A stretch of DNA of 64,000 bases from Lysobacter sp. HDW10 (GCF_011300685.1 NZ_CP049864.1:1728885-1792884), one strand, 5' to 3'; shown: positions 39,101-51,544, numbered from the stretch's first letter. Numbers and translations are program-made. The notes: generated from the sequence alone by a model not told the origin.

Positions 39101-39693
39101 CGATTTCCGAACATGCAGAAGCGGCGCAAAGAAAAGAATATTTGGACGCGCAAGATACTGACTTGACCACCGCGCTCGATACCTTGGAAGAAGCGATCCG
39201 TAAGATCGATCGCGAAACGCGCGGCCGATTCAAAGACACGTTTGATCGTGTCAATGCCGGTGTACAGGAGCTCTATCCACGGTTGTTTGGCGGTGGCCAT
39301 GCCTATCTCGAACTCACCGGTGAGGACTTGTTGGATACCGGCGTCGCCATCATGGCGCGTCCACCCGGCAAGCGCGTCTCGAACATTTCATTGCTGTCTG
39401 GCGGTGAGAAAGCCATGACTGCGGTGGCATTGGTCTTTGCAATCTTCAGGCTCAATCCAGCACCGTTCTGTCTGCTCGACGAAGTCGATGCACCGTTGGA
39501 CGAGGCCAACGTGGGTCGATTCACGGCCATGGTCAATGAGATGAGTGAGCAGGTACAGTTCCTGTTTGTGACGCACAATAAGGCCACCATGGAAGCAGCG
39601 CGTCAGTTGGCGGGTGTCACCATGCGCGAGCCGGGTGTCAGTAGGCTTGTGTCGGTGGATCTTGCCGAAGCAACGCGTCTTGTGGGCGCCTAA
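36193..39693 (+). CDS. smc: Chromosome segregation protein SMC
   Basis: A 1166-residue SMC ATPase that organises and segregates the chromosome. The N-terminal head has Walker A GPNGCGKSN (residues 31-39). Two long coiled-coil arms (about 170-500 and 660-1000) flank a hinge (about 510-640). The C-terminal head has the ABC signature LSGGEKAM near residue 1068 and Walker B with D1096-E1097 in LLDEVDAP. The gene is followed by zipA and ligA, a conserved order in xanthomonads. No scpA or scpB gene lies nearby. The presence of SMC instead of MukB agrees with this lineage. Confidence 0.97.
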   Translation: MRLSTIKLAGFKSFVDPTTLHLPGNMTGVVGPNGCGKSNIIDAVRWVMGESSASRLRGDNATDVIFSGSTARKPVSQATVELIFDNSDHAITGEYASFNEISVKRTVGRDGQSSYFLNGTRCRRRDITDLFLGTGLGPRSYSIIEQGMISQIIEAKPEELRVYLEEAAGISKYKERRRETENRIRHTRENLDRLGDLREEVGKQLNHLARQAKQAEQYTAIQTEKKNKEAEWKALQFKTLDLQLSTQRSALLADETRLEQLIAEQREAERQIETGRIRHQEAVDLHAAAQAEVYRVGGQLARLEQQIQHQAEMQQRLHSAHTEAQGALGELIAHITNDASALESLREELAANEPALEALRATDELKQAELREVESQLSDLQQQWDVHQAAQAEAARAGDVERTRVDYLDRQVLESERRRERLNEERGSLDLDALAAVLAEHQARHDAEKASLEDLQSEMEARKETVAKLQEQQREHQNTLSELRKRIQQSRGRLASLEALQQSALGQEQGAALAWLQANQLASAARVGERLNVDAGWENAVEIALGRMLEAVLIDRPEHLIDALSALTEGHVALVDAAEGRAEFASTSLANKVRGPGAVLELLASIHAVESLQDAKNLLPTLPKGAVCITRAGERAGKGWVRIERRSGAEQGALLRESEIQALRTSLEEDVAREEALEQQIAEAKQRAFEADQAREESQRALYIAHRSVSELAGAMQGQKSRVENTGNRIAAIDQELAQLVQSRGESEQQSKASRAALETAVERMAELEATRKQLEEARRALSAKRDAARDGARAARETAHALALSVETQRTRLSALSQALERMGQQRGQLDQRLDELSQQLNVDVDPSVTLEADRQAVLQARVQVEQALAEARSAMNGIEHELREFEQTRQQREVQSTQQRESISERKLEQQALLLASEQLKTFVVEAGFNLEDVVNQLDDAADADVWGKQVAELEGRMRRLEPVNLAAISEHAEAAQRKEYLDAQDTDLTTALDTLEEAIRKIDRETRGRFKDTFDRVNAGVQELYPRLFGGGHAYLELTGEDLLDTGVAIMARPPGKRVSNISLLSGGEKAMTAVALVFAIFRLNPAPFCLLDEVDAPLDEANVGRFTAMVNEMSEQVQFLFVTHNKATMEAARQLAGVTMREPGVSRLVSVDLAEATRLVGA

Positions 39694-39704
39694 GGGGACA
39701 CAGC

Positions 39705-43468
<3,764 letters not shown>

Positions 43469-43516
43469 ATCGCGTGGGTTGTCATCGCATTCATGATTGT
43501 GCGATAGATTGAAGCC

Positions 43517-44470
43517 ATGAATTGTGGACTTGCCACCGCTTTGTCTTCGCTCGGCTGCTTGCTGGTTGCAGCGGCTTGGCCGTCGCCTGCCTATTCGGGC
43601 GACATCCGCAATCTGTTCCGCAAACCCGAAGCCGGCAAAGTGGTTCGCTGCGAATCGCGCGACATGGCCGCACAGTTTTGCAAAGCAGAGACTTCCGGTG
43701 GCGTCCAAGTCTTGCGGCAGCTCTCCAAGACGTCTTGCATCGAGAATAAGAATTGGCGAACCACGGGCGAGGGGATTGAAGTGAGCGGCGGGTGCCGTGC
43801 GGATTTCAATACCGGATCCGCGAAGCACGTCTATGGCAATCAAGTGATCTTGTGTGAATCGGTTGGGCGCCGCTGGAAGCTGTGCGCCGCCGATACGTCG
43901 AACGGTGTGAACCTGGTACGACAAGTGTCAGATGAGTCGCCCTGCATTCGAAATCAGTCGTGGGGCGTTCGTTCCGAGGGCGTGTGGGTCGCGTCCGGTT
44001 GTCGTGCTGAGTTCAGTGTCGGCGACCCGATTGTGCCGCCAGAGACGGGTGAGCCTGCACGCATCACGCGCTGCGATTCCGAGAACGGGATGCGCACGCG
44101 GTGTCGACTCAAGACAGGCAAAGGCGTGCGGCTGGTGCAACGCATCTCGTCTTCGCCCTGCACGTTTGGAAGTACTTGGGGATTTGATGAAAGTGAGATT
44201 TGGGTGCGACGCGGCTGTCGCGCCGAGTTCCAGATCGACGTTGAACCGCGCGACATTGAAGCCAAGCCGCAGATTCCTGCGGATGCACGTTTAGTGAAAT
44301 GCGAATCAGAAGACAACCGCACGCATCGCTGCGACATCGCGCCACAGACCCAAGTGCAAATCAAAGAACAAGTGTCAAAGAAAGTGTGTGAAGAAGGAAA
44401 ATCTTGGCGCGTTGAAAAAGACGCCATCGTTGTGAAATCGGGTTGCCGCGCCGTTTTCGCGGTTTGGTAG
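43517..44470 (+). CDS. Secreted protein with four DUF3011-type cysteine repeats
   Basis: A 317-residue protein with a signal peptide (residues 1-28, cleavage near AYSG) and four tandem modules. Each has four cysteines at nearly fixed spacing: C45, C55, C74, C93; C113, C123, C143, C162; C186, C196, C215, C234; C262, C272, C291, C310. The consensus is CES-x7-C, then GV-x-L-x-RQ-x-S, C, W, W/V-V-x-x-GCRAEF, which matches the DUF3011 family of unknown function found mainly in xanthomonads. Two disulfides per module are likely. The protein is probably periplasmic or extracellular. A second member follows 27 bases downstream. Confidence 0.85.
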   Translation: MNCGLATALSSLGCLLVAAAWPSPAYSGDIRNLFRKPEAGKVVRCESRDMAAQFCKAETSGGVQVLRQLSKTSCIENKNWRTTGEGIEVSGGCRADFNTGSAKHVYGNQVILCESVGRRWKLCAADTSNGVNLVRQVSDESPCIRNQSWGVRSEGVWVASGCRAEFSVGDPIVPPETGEPARITRCDSENGMRTRCRLKTGKGVRLVQRISSSPCTFGSTWGFDESEIWVRRGCRAEFQIDVEPRDIEAKPQIPADARLVKCESEDNRTHRCDIAPQTQVQIKEQVSKKVCEEGKSWRVEKDAIVVKSGCRAVFAVW

Positions 44471-44497
44471 GATTGAACTTTTCAGGAGGCTTGAACA

Positions 44498-45058
44498 ATG
44501 CGAATTCAACATCAATGTCTGCTTGCACTGGGCCTGTGCGCACTCGCGTCTTCGGCATATGCGCAACGCTACGGTGACAACGGTCGCGGGAACTATGACC
44601 GCGGCAACTACTACGGACAAGAGTTCGAATGCGCATCTGTGCGCAATGACTATCGGGAATGCGCGGTGCCTGGCCGTGGCTATGCCGTGATCGTTCGACA
44701 AATATCCAAGAACACGTGCGACGAAGGCCGCACTTGGGGTCAGCGAAACGGCACCGTCTGGGTTCAGAAGGGCTGCCGTGCACGTTTCAGAGTGCGTGCA
44801 GGCAATGGCCATTGGGGTGGCAATGGCAATGGCTGGGGCAATGGGAACGGTTGGGGCAACAATGCCACGCGTTCGTTCCTGTGTGAATCGATCGATGGCC
44901 GACGCAATTACTGCGATTCCAATTCACGCAGTCGCGCGACCTTCCGCCGTCAAATTTCCAAAGCCGCTTGTATCGAAGGTCGCACTTGGGGCATCGATCG
45001 TCGTGGCGTCTGGGTCGCGGGCGGCTGCCGCGCAGAGTTCGAGGTCCGCGGTCGATAA
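44498..45058 (+). CDS. Secreted protein with two DUF3011-type cysteine repeats
   Basis: A 186-residue protein with a signal peptide (residues 1-22, cleavage after AYA). Two modules have cysteines at C45, C55, C74, C93 and C129, C139, C158, C177, the same spacing as in the upstream gene. They are joined by a low-complexity linker of Gly, Asn and Trp (residues 102-122, repeating GNGWGN). A short Gly/Tyr/Asn/Arg-rich stretch also precedes the first module. AGGAGG lies before the start. The two genes probably form an operon and arose by duplication; the function is unknown. Confidence 0.85.
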   Translation: MRIQHQCLLALGLCALASSAYAQRYGDNGRGNYDRGNYYGQEFECASVRNDYRECAVPGRGYAVIVRQISKNTCDEGRTWGQRNGTVWVQKGCRARFRVRAGNGHWGGNGNGWGNGNGWGNNATRSFLCESIDGRRNYCDSNSRSRATFRRQISKAACIEGRTWGIDRRGVWVAGGCRAEFEVRGR

Positions 45059-45096
45059 TCGCGTCGATGTTTCGATCGGTCATTTAAGATGACGGC

Positions 45097-46149
45097 ATGA
45101 ATACCGTTGACTTTGACCGCTATGATCGCGTCCGTCCAATTCGTTGGACGGGCGAATCGCTTGAGTTGTTGGACCAGCGCGTCCTGCCGTTTGAAACGTT
45201 TTATCGTGACTTGCGAAGCTACGAAGCGGTCGCCGATGCGATTCGAGATTTAGTTGTACGGGGTGCACCCGCCATCGGGATTTCTGCAGCCTGGGGTGTG
45301 GTGTTGGCCGCACGCGCCATCGACGCCGCAACGGGTGCGGAAGCACTTGAACATCTGCAACCCGCCTTTGACAGGCTCAACCGTTCACGGCCGACAGCCG
45401 TGAATTTGGCATGGGCACTCAATCGCATGCGTGCCGTGTTGCCGCAAGCAGGTGCCAACTGGCGTACAGCGCTAGAAGCAGAAGCACATGCGATTGCGAC
45501 CGAAGACCTCGCGGCAAATCGCGCCATGGGTGTCGCAGGCGCAGCATTGATGGATGTGGGGAGTGGGGTGCTGACGCATTGCAATACCGGTTCATTGGCG
45601 ACCGCGGGATTCGGAACGGCGTTGGGCGTCATTCGTGCAGGTGTCGCAGAAGGACGCATTCAACAGGTCTTTGCCGGCGAAACGCGACCCTGGAACCAGG
45701 GTGCCCGCTTGACGGTCTGGGAGCTGCAAGAAGATGGCATTCACGCCACCTTGATTGCAGACGCCGCCGCTGCGCATCTCATGAAGACGGGTCAAGTGCA
45801 GTGGGTCGTGGTCGGCGCGGACCGAATCTGCGCGAATGGCGATACCGCGAACAAGATTGGGACCTATCAGCTGGCGATCTCGGCGCGCCATCATGGGGTC
45901 AAGGTGATGGTGGTCGCACCGTCTTCCACGGTCGATATGCAGACCGCGAGCGGTGATCTCATTGAGATTGAAGAACGTGACCCAAGGGAGTTGTTGCACG
46001 CTGTGGGGCAGCGCACGGTGGCTGAAGGGGTCGTCGCCTGGAATCCGGTTTTCGATGTCACGCCACATGCCCTCATTGATGCCATCGTCACCGAGCGCGG
46101 CGTGATCCTTGAACCCGACGAAAAAAAGATGCGCGCAACGTTTAAGTAA
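45097..46149 (+). CDS. mtnA: Methylthioribose-1-phosphate isomerase
   Basis: A 350-residue enzyme of the methionine salvage pathway that converts 5-methylthioribose-1-phosphate to the ribulose isomer. The catalytic pair are C162 in [13 protein letters not shown] and D242 in [18 protein letters not shown]. The N-terminal [13 protein letters not shown] segment is also conserved. The fold is related to eIF2B subunits, but both active-site residues and the eubacterial length identify MtnA. No other salvage gene is in the window. It is co-directional with gyrA, 109 bases upstream of it. Confidence 0.95.
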   Translation: MNTVDFDRYDRVRPIRWTGESLELLDQRVLPFETFYRDLRSYEAVADAIRDLVVRGAPAIGISAAWGVVLAARAIDAATGAEALEHLQPAFDRLNRSRPTAVNLAWALNRMRAVLPQAGANWRTALEAEAHAIATEDLAANRAMGVAGAALMDVGSGVLTHCNTGSLATAGFGTALGVIRAGVAEGRIQQVFAGETRPWNQGARLTVWELQEDGIHATLIADAAAAHLMKTGQVQWVVVGADRICANGDTANKIGTYQLAISARHHGVKVMVVAPSSTVDMQTASGDLIEIEERDPRELLHAVGQRTVAEGVVAWNPVFDVTPHALIDAIVTERGVILEPDEKKMRATFK

Positions 46150-46171
46150 TTGATTTTTGAGGTGAAATCGG

Positions 46172-46201
46172 TTGGCGTGAAGGCTCGGTTCATGTTAAAA
46201 T
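46172..46201 (+). promoter_or_regulatory. Probable gyrA promoter
   Basis: TTGGCG (46172-46177) and TAAAAT (46196-46201) are separated by 18 bases. Transcription would begin near 46208, about 50 bases before gyrA; that leader contains a small hairpin, CGGGG/CCCCG (about 46214-46233). Confidence 0.5.
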
Positions 46202-46258
46202 TTCAGGCTGTTACGGGGAGAAATCTAACCCCGATCCCGCCTGAATTCGGAAGACTTG

Positions 46259-48826
46259 ATGTCACAACAACCGATGGACCCGGCACGGGAGATTATCCCG
46301 GTCAATCTAGAAGACGAAATGCGCCGCAGCTACCTCGATTACGCCATGAGCGTGATCGTGGGACGTGCATTACCAGACGTACGCGATGGCTTGAAACCTG
46401 TACACAGACGCGTCTTGTTCGCGATGGACGAGCTCGGCGCGCATAGCAATCGCCCGTACTACAAATCGGCACGTATCGTCGGTGACGTCATCGGTAAATA
46501 CCACCCGCACGGCGATGTATCGGTTTACGACACCTTGGTGCGAATGGCGCAACCGTTCTCGTTGCGCTACATGTTGGTGGATGGCCAAGGTAACTTCGGT
46601 TCTGTCGATGGTGACTCCGCCGCGGCCATGCGTTACACCGAAGCACGAATGGCCAAGCTCACCCATGAGCTGATGGCTGACATCGACAAAGAAACCGTCG
46701 ATTTCCAACCCAACTACGACGAGAAGGAACAAGAGCCGACGGTGATGCCGACGCGCTTCCCGAACCTGCTCGTCAACGGTTCCGCAGGCATCGCGGTGGG
46801 TATGGCGACCAATATCCCGCCGCATAACCTGACCGAAGTGATCAACGGCTTGTTGGCCCTCATCGACAATCCGGAATTGGATGTCGAAGGTTTGATGGAA
46901 TACATTCCAGGCCCGGATTTCCCGACCGCCGGCATCATCAATGGCGTGGGTGGCATCCACTTGGCATACAAGACCGGCCGCGGTCGTGTGCGCATGCGTT
47001 CACGCGCAACGATTGAAGTGGCCGAGAACGGCCGCGAAGCCATTGCAGTGACGGAGATTCCGTATCAGGTCAATAAGGCGCGCCTGATCGAGAAGATCGC
47101 TGAGCTCGTCAAAGAGAAGAAGCTCGAAGGCATCAGTGAGCTGCGCGACGAATCCGATAAAGACGGCATGCGCATCTACATTGAAGTGAAGCGCGGTGAG
47201 TCTGCGGACGTCGTGCTCAACAATTTGTATGCGCAAACGCAAATGGAATCGGTGTTCAGCATCAACATGGTTGCGTTGGTCGATGGTCGACCCAAGACCT
47301 TGGCGCTGAAAGAGATTCTTGAAGCCTTCTTGCGCCATCGTCGTGAAGTGGTCACGCGCCGCACCATTTTTGAACTGCGCAAAGCACGCGCGCGCGCCCA
47401 CATCCTCGAAGGTTTGACGGTTGCGCTCGCAAACATCGACGAAATGATCGAGCTGATCAAGACCTCGGCCAATCCGGACGAAGCAAAGCAACGCATGCTT
47501 GCAAAGTTGTGGCAGGCAGGCATGGTGGGTGCCTTGTTGCAGTCAGCGGGCGCGGATGCATCGCGTCCCGAAGATTTACCGTCAGGCGTCGGCTTGTTGG
47601 ATACCGGTTACCAATTGACCGAAATTCAAGCGCAGCAAATTCTCGATATGCGTCTGCATCGCCTCACCGGGCTCGAGCAGGAAAAGCTGACCGATGAATA
47701 CCGTGAGTTGCTTGAAGTCATTCGTGGCTTGATCGAAATCCTCGAGAACCCCGACATTCTGATGAAAGTCATTCGGGAGGAACTCGAGAAAGTGCGCGCG
47801 GAATACGGTGATGAACGCCGCAGTGAAATCCGTGCAAGCGAAGAAGATCTCGACATTCTCGATCTCATTGCCCCGGAAGACGTGGTGGTGACCTTGTCGC
47901 ATGCGGGTTACGCAAAGCGCCAACCGGCAACGACCTATCGTGCGCAACGCCGCGGCGGTAAGGGACGTAATGCGGCAGCGACCAAAGACGAAGATTTCAT
48001 CGATCAACTGTGGCTTGTGAATACGCATGACACCTTGCTGACCTTTACCAGCAATGGACGTGTGTTCTGGTTGCCGGTGTATCAATTGCCGGACGCAGGT
48101 CCCCAGGCACGTGGTCGTCCAATCATCAATTGGATTTCGCTTGAAGAGAACGAACGCGTTCAAGCGGTCCTGCCTGTGCGTGCGTACGAAGAGGGCAAGT
48201 ACGTCTTCTTCGCCACGCGCAATGGCACGGTGAAAAAGACCGCGCTGACGGAGTTCGCGTACAAATTGGCACGCGGCAAGATTGCGATCAATCTGGCAGA
48301 AGGCGATGCATTGGTGAATGCAGAGCTGTCAGATGGCACACGCGACATCATGTTGTTTGCATCGAACGGTAAGGCGATTCGATTTGCGGGCGATTCCGTG
48401 CGCCCCATGGGCCGTACCGCAACGGGTGTGCGCGGCATGAAGTTGGCAGCCGGTGAGCACGTGTGCAGCTTGATCGTCATAGATGGCGATGGTGACATCC
48501 TGACGGCCAGTGAAAACGGATTTGGCAAACGCACAGAAGAAAGTGCGTTCCCACGCAAAGGCCGGGGTACGCAAGGTGTCATCGCGCTTAAGACAACCGA
48601 CCGCAATGGTTCATTGGTCGGCGCGATTCAGCTCAGCGATCATCACGATGTGTTGTTGATTTCCGATGGCGGCACCTTGGTGCGGACGCCTGCGTCTGAC
48701 ATTGCACAAGTGGGCCGCAACACCCAAGGTGTCACCTTGATGCGGATGCAAGAAGGCGAGAAGTTGCAGGCGATTGAACGCCTCGATGTCTCGCTGGAAG
48801 AAGCAGATTCGGAACCCGAAGCCTAA
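46259..48826 (+). CDS. gyrA: DNA gyrase subunit A
   Basis: An 855-residue type II topoisomerase subunit that introduces negative supercoils with GyrB. The catalytic tyrosine is Y126 in AAMRYTEAR. The C-terminal pinwheel DNA-wrapping domain begins near residue 530 and includes the GyrA box QRRGGKG. In the quinolone-resistance region [13 protein letters not shown], the residue equivalent to E. coli Ser83 is V87; the Asp87 equivalent, D91, is kept. The ATG at 46259 follows GGAAGA; a TTG just before it is unlikely as start. It ends before a 14-bp stem-loop. Confidence 0.98.
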   Translation: MSQQPMDPAREIIPVNLEDEMRRSYLDYAMSVIVGRALPDVRDGLKPVHRRVLFAMDELGAHSNRPYYKSARIVGDVIGKYHPHGDVSVYDTLVRMAQPFSLRYMLVDGQGNFGSVDGDSAAAMRYTEARMAKLTHELMADIDKETVDFQPNYDEKEQEPTVMPTRFPNLLVNGSAGIAVGMATNIPPHNLTEVINGLLALIDNPELDVEGLMEYIPGPDFPTAGIINGVGGIHLAYKTGRGRVRMRSRATIEVAENGREAIAVTEIPYQVNKARLIEKIAELVKEKKLEGISELRDESDKDGMRIYIEVKRGESADVVLNNLYAQTQMESVFSINMVALVDGRPKTLALKEILEAFLRHRREVVTRRTIFELRKARARAHILEGLTVALANIDEMIELIKTSANPDEAKQRMLAKLWQAGMVGALLQSAGADASRPEDLPSGVGLLDTGYQLTEIQAQQILDMRLHRLTGLEQEKLTDEYRELLEVIRGLIEILENPDILMKVIREELEKVRAEYGDERRSEIRASEEDLDILDLIAPEDVVVTLSHAGYAKRQPATTYRAQRRGGKGRNAAATKDEDFIDQLWLVNTHDTLLTFTSNGRVFWLPVYQLPDAGPQARGRPIINWISLEENERVQAVLPVRAYEEGKYVFFATRNGTVKKTALTEFAYKLARGKIAINLAEGDALVNAELSDGTRDIMLFASNGKAIRFAGDSVRPMGRTATGVRGMKLAAGEHVCSLIVIDGDGDILTASENGFGKRTEESAFPRKGRGTQGVIALKTTDRNGSLVGAIQLSDHHDVLLISDGGTLVRTPASDIAQVGRNTQGVTLMRMQEGEKLQAIERLDVSLEEADSEPEA

Positions 48827-48841
48827 TTAGCACACACCCAC

Positions 48842-48873
48842 GCACCCCTTTTCGCCAGCGCGAAAAGGGGTGC
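48842..48873. terminator. Bidirectional hairpin between gyrA and the ferritin-like gene
   Basis: GCACCCCTTTTCGC (48842-48855) pairs perfectly with GCGAAAAGGGGTGC (48860-48873), a 14-bp stem with loop CAGC. It sits between two convergent genes, 15 bases after gyrA and 7 bases after the ferritin-like gene stop on the other strand. There is no separate T tract, but the position and strength fit a shared terminator. Confidence 0.75.
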
Positions 48874-48880
48874 GGATGCT

Positions 48881-49573
48881 TCAGCTTCCGACCCAGCCGT
48901 TCAGTAGATCGGCGAAGTCGTCTGCATGCTCTTCTTCTTGCGCGAGAATTTCCATCAGCATGCGCTTGGTGGTCGTGTCACGATCACCGATGTAGTTGAT
49001 CATCTCGCGATAGCTGTCGATAGCGATACGCTCAGCGATCAAGTTTTCCTTGACCATATCTTTCAGGTTCGAGCCTTCTTTGTACTCGGCGTGCGAACGC
49101 TGGGTGAGGGTGTCCGGATTGAAATCCGGTGAGCCGCCCAATTGAACGATGCGCTCGGCAATCATGTCGGCGTGCGCTTGTTCTTGCTGCGCATGCTCGA
49201 GGAATTCGGCCTTGACGGAATCCGCCAACATGCCGGAAGCCGTGAAGTAGTGACGCAGATAGCGGAGCACGCAAACCCATTCGGTTGCGAGTGCTTCATT
49301 CAGTAGCTCAATCACCAACTTGCGGTCGGCACCATAGCTATCGGTCACTGCACCTTGATCAATATTTTTCCGCGCGTTCGCACGTAAAGTCGCGACATCG
49401 GTAAATGCTTCACTGGCGTAAGACACGTTCACTGAGCGGGCTGCGGTGGGCTTCGGGTCCGTCGCGCTAGCGCGTTTGGCTGTCGCTTTCTTTGCGGCGG
49501 ATTTTTTGGCGACTGCTTTTTTTGCAACTGCTTTTTTTGCAACTGCCTTCTTAGTCACTTTCTTTGTAGCCAT
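48881..49573 (-). CDS. Ferritin-like diiron protein with lysine-rich N-terminal tail
   Basis: A 230-residue protein. Residues 1-40 form a basic tail with KKAVA-type repeats, like histone H1. Residues 80-225 form a ferritin-like four-helix bundle with the diiron set E98 (ATEWVCVLRYLRHYF), E131 and H134 (EQAH), E181 and E213/H216 (EEEH), as in bacterioferritin. No haem-binding methionine is clear. It may store or oxidise iron while bound to DNA, a Dps-like role, but this is inference. GAGGAG precedes the start. It lies 21 bases downstream of a peroxiredoxin gene on the same strand. Confidence 0.85.
   Translation of the reverse strand: MATKKVTKKAVAKKAVAKKAVAKKSAAKKATAKRASATDPKPTAARSVNVSYASEAFTDVATLRANARKNIDQGAVTDSYGADRKLVIELLNEALATEWVCVLRYLRHYFTASGMLADSVKAEFLEHAQQEQAHADMIAERIVQLGGSPDFNPDTLTQRSHAEYKEGSNLKDMVKENLIAERIAIDSYREMINYIGDRDTTTKRMLMEILAQEEEHADDFADLLNGWVGS
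49511..49555. repeat. Three 15-bp tandem repeats encoding the basic tail
   Basis: Three copies of a 15-base unit (CGACTGCTTTTTTTG, then CAACTGCTTTTTTTG, then CAACTGCCTTCTTAG) on the plus strand encode AVAKK units of the ferritin-like protein. Poly-T/A runs of seven could promote slippage, although whole units keep the frame. Confidence 0.85.
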
Positions 49574-49594
49574 AAAGTTCGCTCCTCAATCCGA

Positions 49595-50086
49595 TTAGGA
49601 AATATGGGTCAACATGTTCTCGGCGCTCGATACGCGCATTTCTCCGGGTGCCTCAACTTCCAGTGCCCGGACGACGCCGTTTTCCGCGTACAGTGCGAAT
49701 CGCTTGCCGCGCGTGCCCATGCCGTAGGCACTGAAGTCGGAGTCCAAGCCCAAGGCTTTGACCAAGTCGCCATTGCCATCGGCGATCATCCGCATGCCGT
49801 CAGGCACGTTTCTTGATTGCGCCCAAGCTTGCATCACGAACTTGTCATTCACAGAGACGCAGGCGACATCAACGCCCTTGTCCTTGAAGGCTTGAAAGTG
49901 TTCCACATAGCCCGGCAAATGTTGCTCAGAGCAGGTGGGGGTGAATGCACCCGGGACGGTAAACAGCACCAGCTTTCGACCGGCGGCGAATTCGCCGAGC
50001 TCAGTCACTTCGGTTGCGGCGCCCGGCGCGTTTCCAACAAATTCCACACGCGTAGCCGGCAAGGTGTCACCCACAGAGATGGTCAT
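49595..50086 (-). CDS. Peroxiredoxin, Prx5-type
   Basis: A 163-residue thiol peroxidase that reduces hydrogen peroxide and organic peroxides. The peroxidatic cysteine is C52 in VPGAFTPTCSEQHLPGY, and a conserved arginine follows in MGTRGKRFALY. A second cysteine, C75 (VACVSVN), is present, but whether it resolves the sulfenic acid is unclear; Prx5 members often use glutaredoxin or glutathione. AGGA lies eight bases before the start. It is first in an apparent operon with the ferritin-like gene, and its promoter would lie in the 167 bases shared with cbpA. Confidence 0.92.
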   Translation of the reverse strand: MTISVGDTLPATRVEFVGNAPGAATEVTELGEFAAGRKLVLFTVPGAFTPTCSEQHLPGYVEHFQAFKDKGVDVACVSVNDKFVMQAWAQSRNVPDGMRMIADGNGDLVKALGLDSDFSAYGMGTRGKRFALYAENGVVRALEVEAPGEMRVSSAENMLTHIS

Positions 50087-50253
50087 AGCAATGTCCTATT
50101 GATCGAATCACAAGTCTATGCACGAGGCTGGAAAGGCCGCGTGTACAACGGCAAGCAATCGGCCGAGCGGATGTCATCGCATCAGCAAGGATTCACCTGC
50201 AACTGCCGCGGGACATTGGATAATGGTGCAGAAACGCCGGATCTGGACTGGAT

Positions 50254-51129
50254 ATGCAATTCAAGGACTATTACGCCATCTTGGGTGTTGAACCCAGCGC
50301 AGGTGAGGCCGAAATCAAGACGGCTTATCGTCGTTTGGCGCGCAAGTTTCACCCGGACGTGAGTAAAGAAGCGGGTGCAGAAGAACGTTTCAAAGAGGTC
50401 AATGAAGCCTATGAGGCGCTTCGTGATCCCGAGAAGCGTGCGCATTATGACCAGTTGAAATCGGCTGGATATCGACCGGGACAAGACGTTCCTCCGCCTG
50501 GGGCGGGCTATCGTGGCGGCGGTCAGGAAGGGTTCGACTTCGAAGAGATTTTCGCCGGGGGTGGTGCGGGTGGCGGATTCAGTGATTTCTTTGAACAGAT
50601 GTTCGGGCGAGGTCGCGGACGCGGGGGTCCTTCGCAAGGTGCCAGACCCAGTGGTGACACGCGTGCGAAATTGAGCGTGCCATTGGAGGCGGTTTATAAA
50701 GGTGATTCCATTCGAATCAGCGTGGGCGAGAAAGCACTCGACATCAAGATTCCGAAAGGCATTCGACAAGGCCAAGTGATTCGACTGCCGGGCCAAGGCA
50801 GGAACGGTGGCAACTTGCTGCTTGAAGTGGAGTACGCGGCGCATCCCGACTTTGAAGTCGATGGGCGCAATATTCTCTACATCGTGCCGATCATGCCTTG
50901 GCAAGCAGCCCTAGGCGGCAATATCAGTGTGGCTACCTTAGGCGGTCACGTGGACCTCAAAATTCCGCCGGGCTCGGAAGCCGGCAAAAAGTTGCGCCTT
51001 CGCGGGCGAGGTTTGCCCGGTGCCACACCCGGTGATCAGATTGTGGAACTGGAAATCGTCGCACCTGTGCCGGTGACCGATGCACAAAGAGACGCATACG
51101 CGTCTCTTCAAAGTGCATTTTCAAGCTAA
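50254..51129 (+). CDS. cbpA: DnaJ-family co-chaperone, CbpA-like
   Basis: A 291-residue J-domain protein. The J domain (residues 1-70) has the HPD motif in KFHPDVSKE that stimulates DnaK ATPase. A glycine-rich segment (about 78-135) and two beta-sandwich substrate-binding domains follow (from about 138). There is no DnaJ zinc-finger module, which points to CbpA rather than DnaJ. No cbpM modulator gene follows. The final codons form a strong hairpin with the start of the intergenic region. It is convergent with pilH and divergent from the peroxiredoxin gene. Confidence 0.9.
   Translation: MQFKDYYAILGVEPSAGEAEIKTAYRRLARKFHPDVSKEAGAEERFKEVNEAYEALRDPEKRAHYDQLKSAGYRPGQDVPPPGAGYRGGGQEGFDFEEIFAGGGAGGGFSDFFEQMFGRGRGRGGPSQGARPSGDTRAKLSVPLEAVYKGDSIRISVGEKALDIKIPKGIRQGQVIRLPGQGRNGGNLLLEVEYAAHPDFEVDGRNILYIVPIMPWQAALGGNISVATLGGHVDLKIPPGSEAGKKLRLRGRGLPGATPGDQIVELEIVAPVPVTDAQRDAYASLQSAFSS
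51080..51122. terminator. Composite stem-loop in the cbpA 3' end
   Basis: ATGCAC (51080-51085) and GTGCAT (51113-51118) form an outer stem enclosing the perfect inner stem AGAGACGC/GCGTCTCT (51088-51095 and 51100-51107) with loop ATAC; TTTTC follows. The structure overlaps the last 15 codons of cbpA and probably terminates its transcript ahead of the convergent pilH gene. Confidence 0.6.
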
Positions 51130-51145
51130 AAGGTGCGTTGAACTA

Positions 51146-51517
51146 TCAGCCTGCCGGCGACAAGAATGCGTTAATTGAAGCTTGCAGCTCTGATTCGCTA
51201 AAAGGCTTTGTGACATAAGCCTTGGCGCCCTGGCGCATGCCCCACACTTTGTCGGTTTCCTGATCTTTAGTGGTCACCAAGATCACGGGAATATGCGCCG
51301 TAGTGGGTTCGCGTGAAATCGCACGCGTGGCTTGAAAGCCGTTCAAATTCGGCATGACCACGTCCATCAAAATCAAGTCAGGCAAGAGGTCTTTCGCTGC
51401 TTGAACACCAGCAGCGCCATCTTCAGCAGAGCTGACTTGATGGCCCATCTTCTCAAGAATGCGTTGCAAGCCTAAAACTTGCGAAGGTGAGTCGTCGACG
51501 ATCAGGATGTGTGACAT
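51146..51517 (-). CDS. pilH: Single-domain response regulator, PilH-like
   Basis: A 123-residue CheY-like receiver domain. D52 in ILMDVVMPN is the phosphorylation site, with acidic D8-D9 (ILIVDDS), T82/T83 and K104 (YVTKPF). Segments GFQATRAISRE and TTKDQETDKVWGMRQGA closely resemble PilH, which counteracts PilG in type IV pilus twitching motility. The rest of the pil-chp cluster is not in the window, so the name is by similarity. It is last in a minus-strand run from chaA with short gaps. Confidence 0.8.
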   Translation of the reverse strand: MSHILIVDDSPSQVLGLQRILEKMGHQVSSAEDGAAGVQAAKDLLPDLILMDVVMPNLNGFQATRAISREPTTAHIPVILVTTKDQETDKVWGMRQGAKAYVTKPFSESELQASINAFLSPAG

Positions 51518-51544
51518 GCGGTTTTCCCAGAAACTTGGCTCAGT

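Noticed and set aside
49511-49555. The 15-bp repeats as a possible CRISPR or mobile repeat
   Set aside because: Three contiguous units in frame encode AVAKK repeats; there are no spacers and no cas genes.
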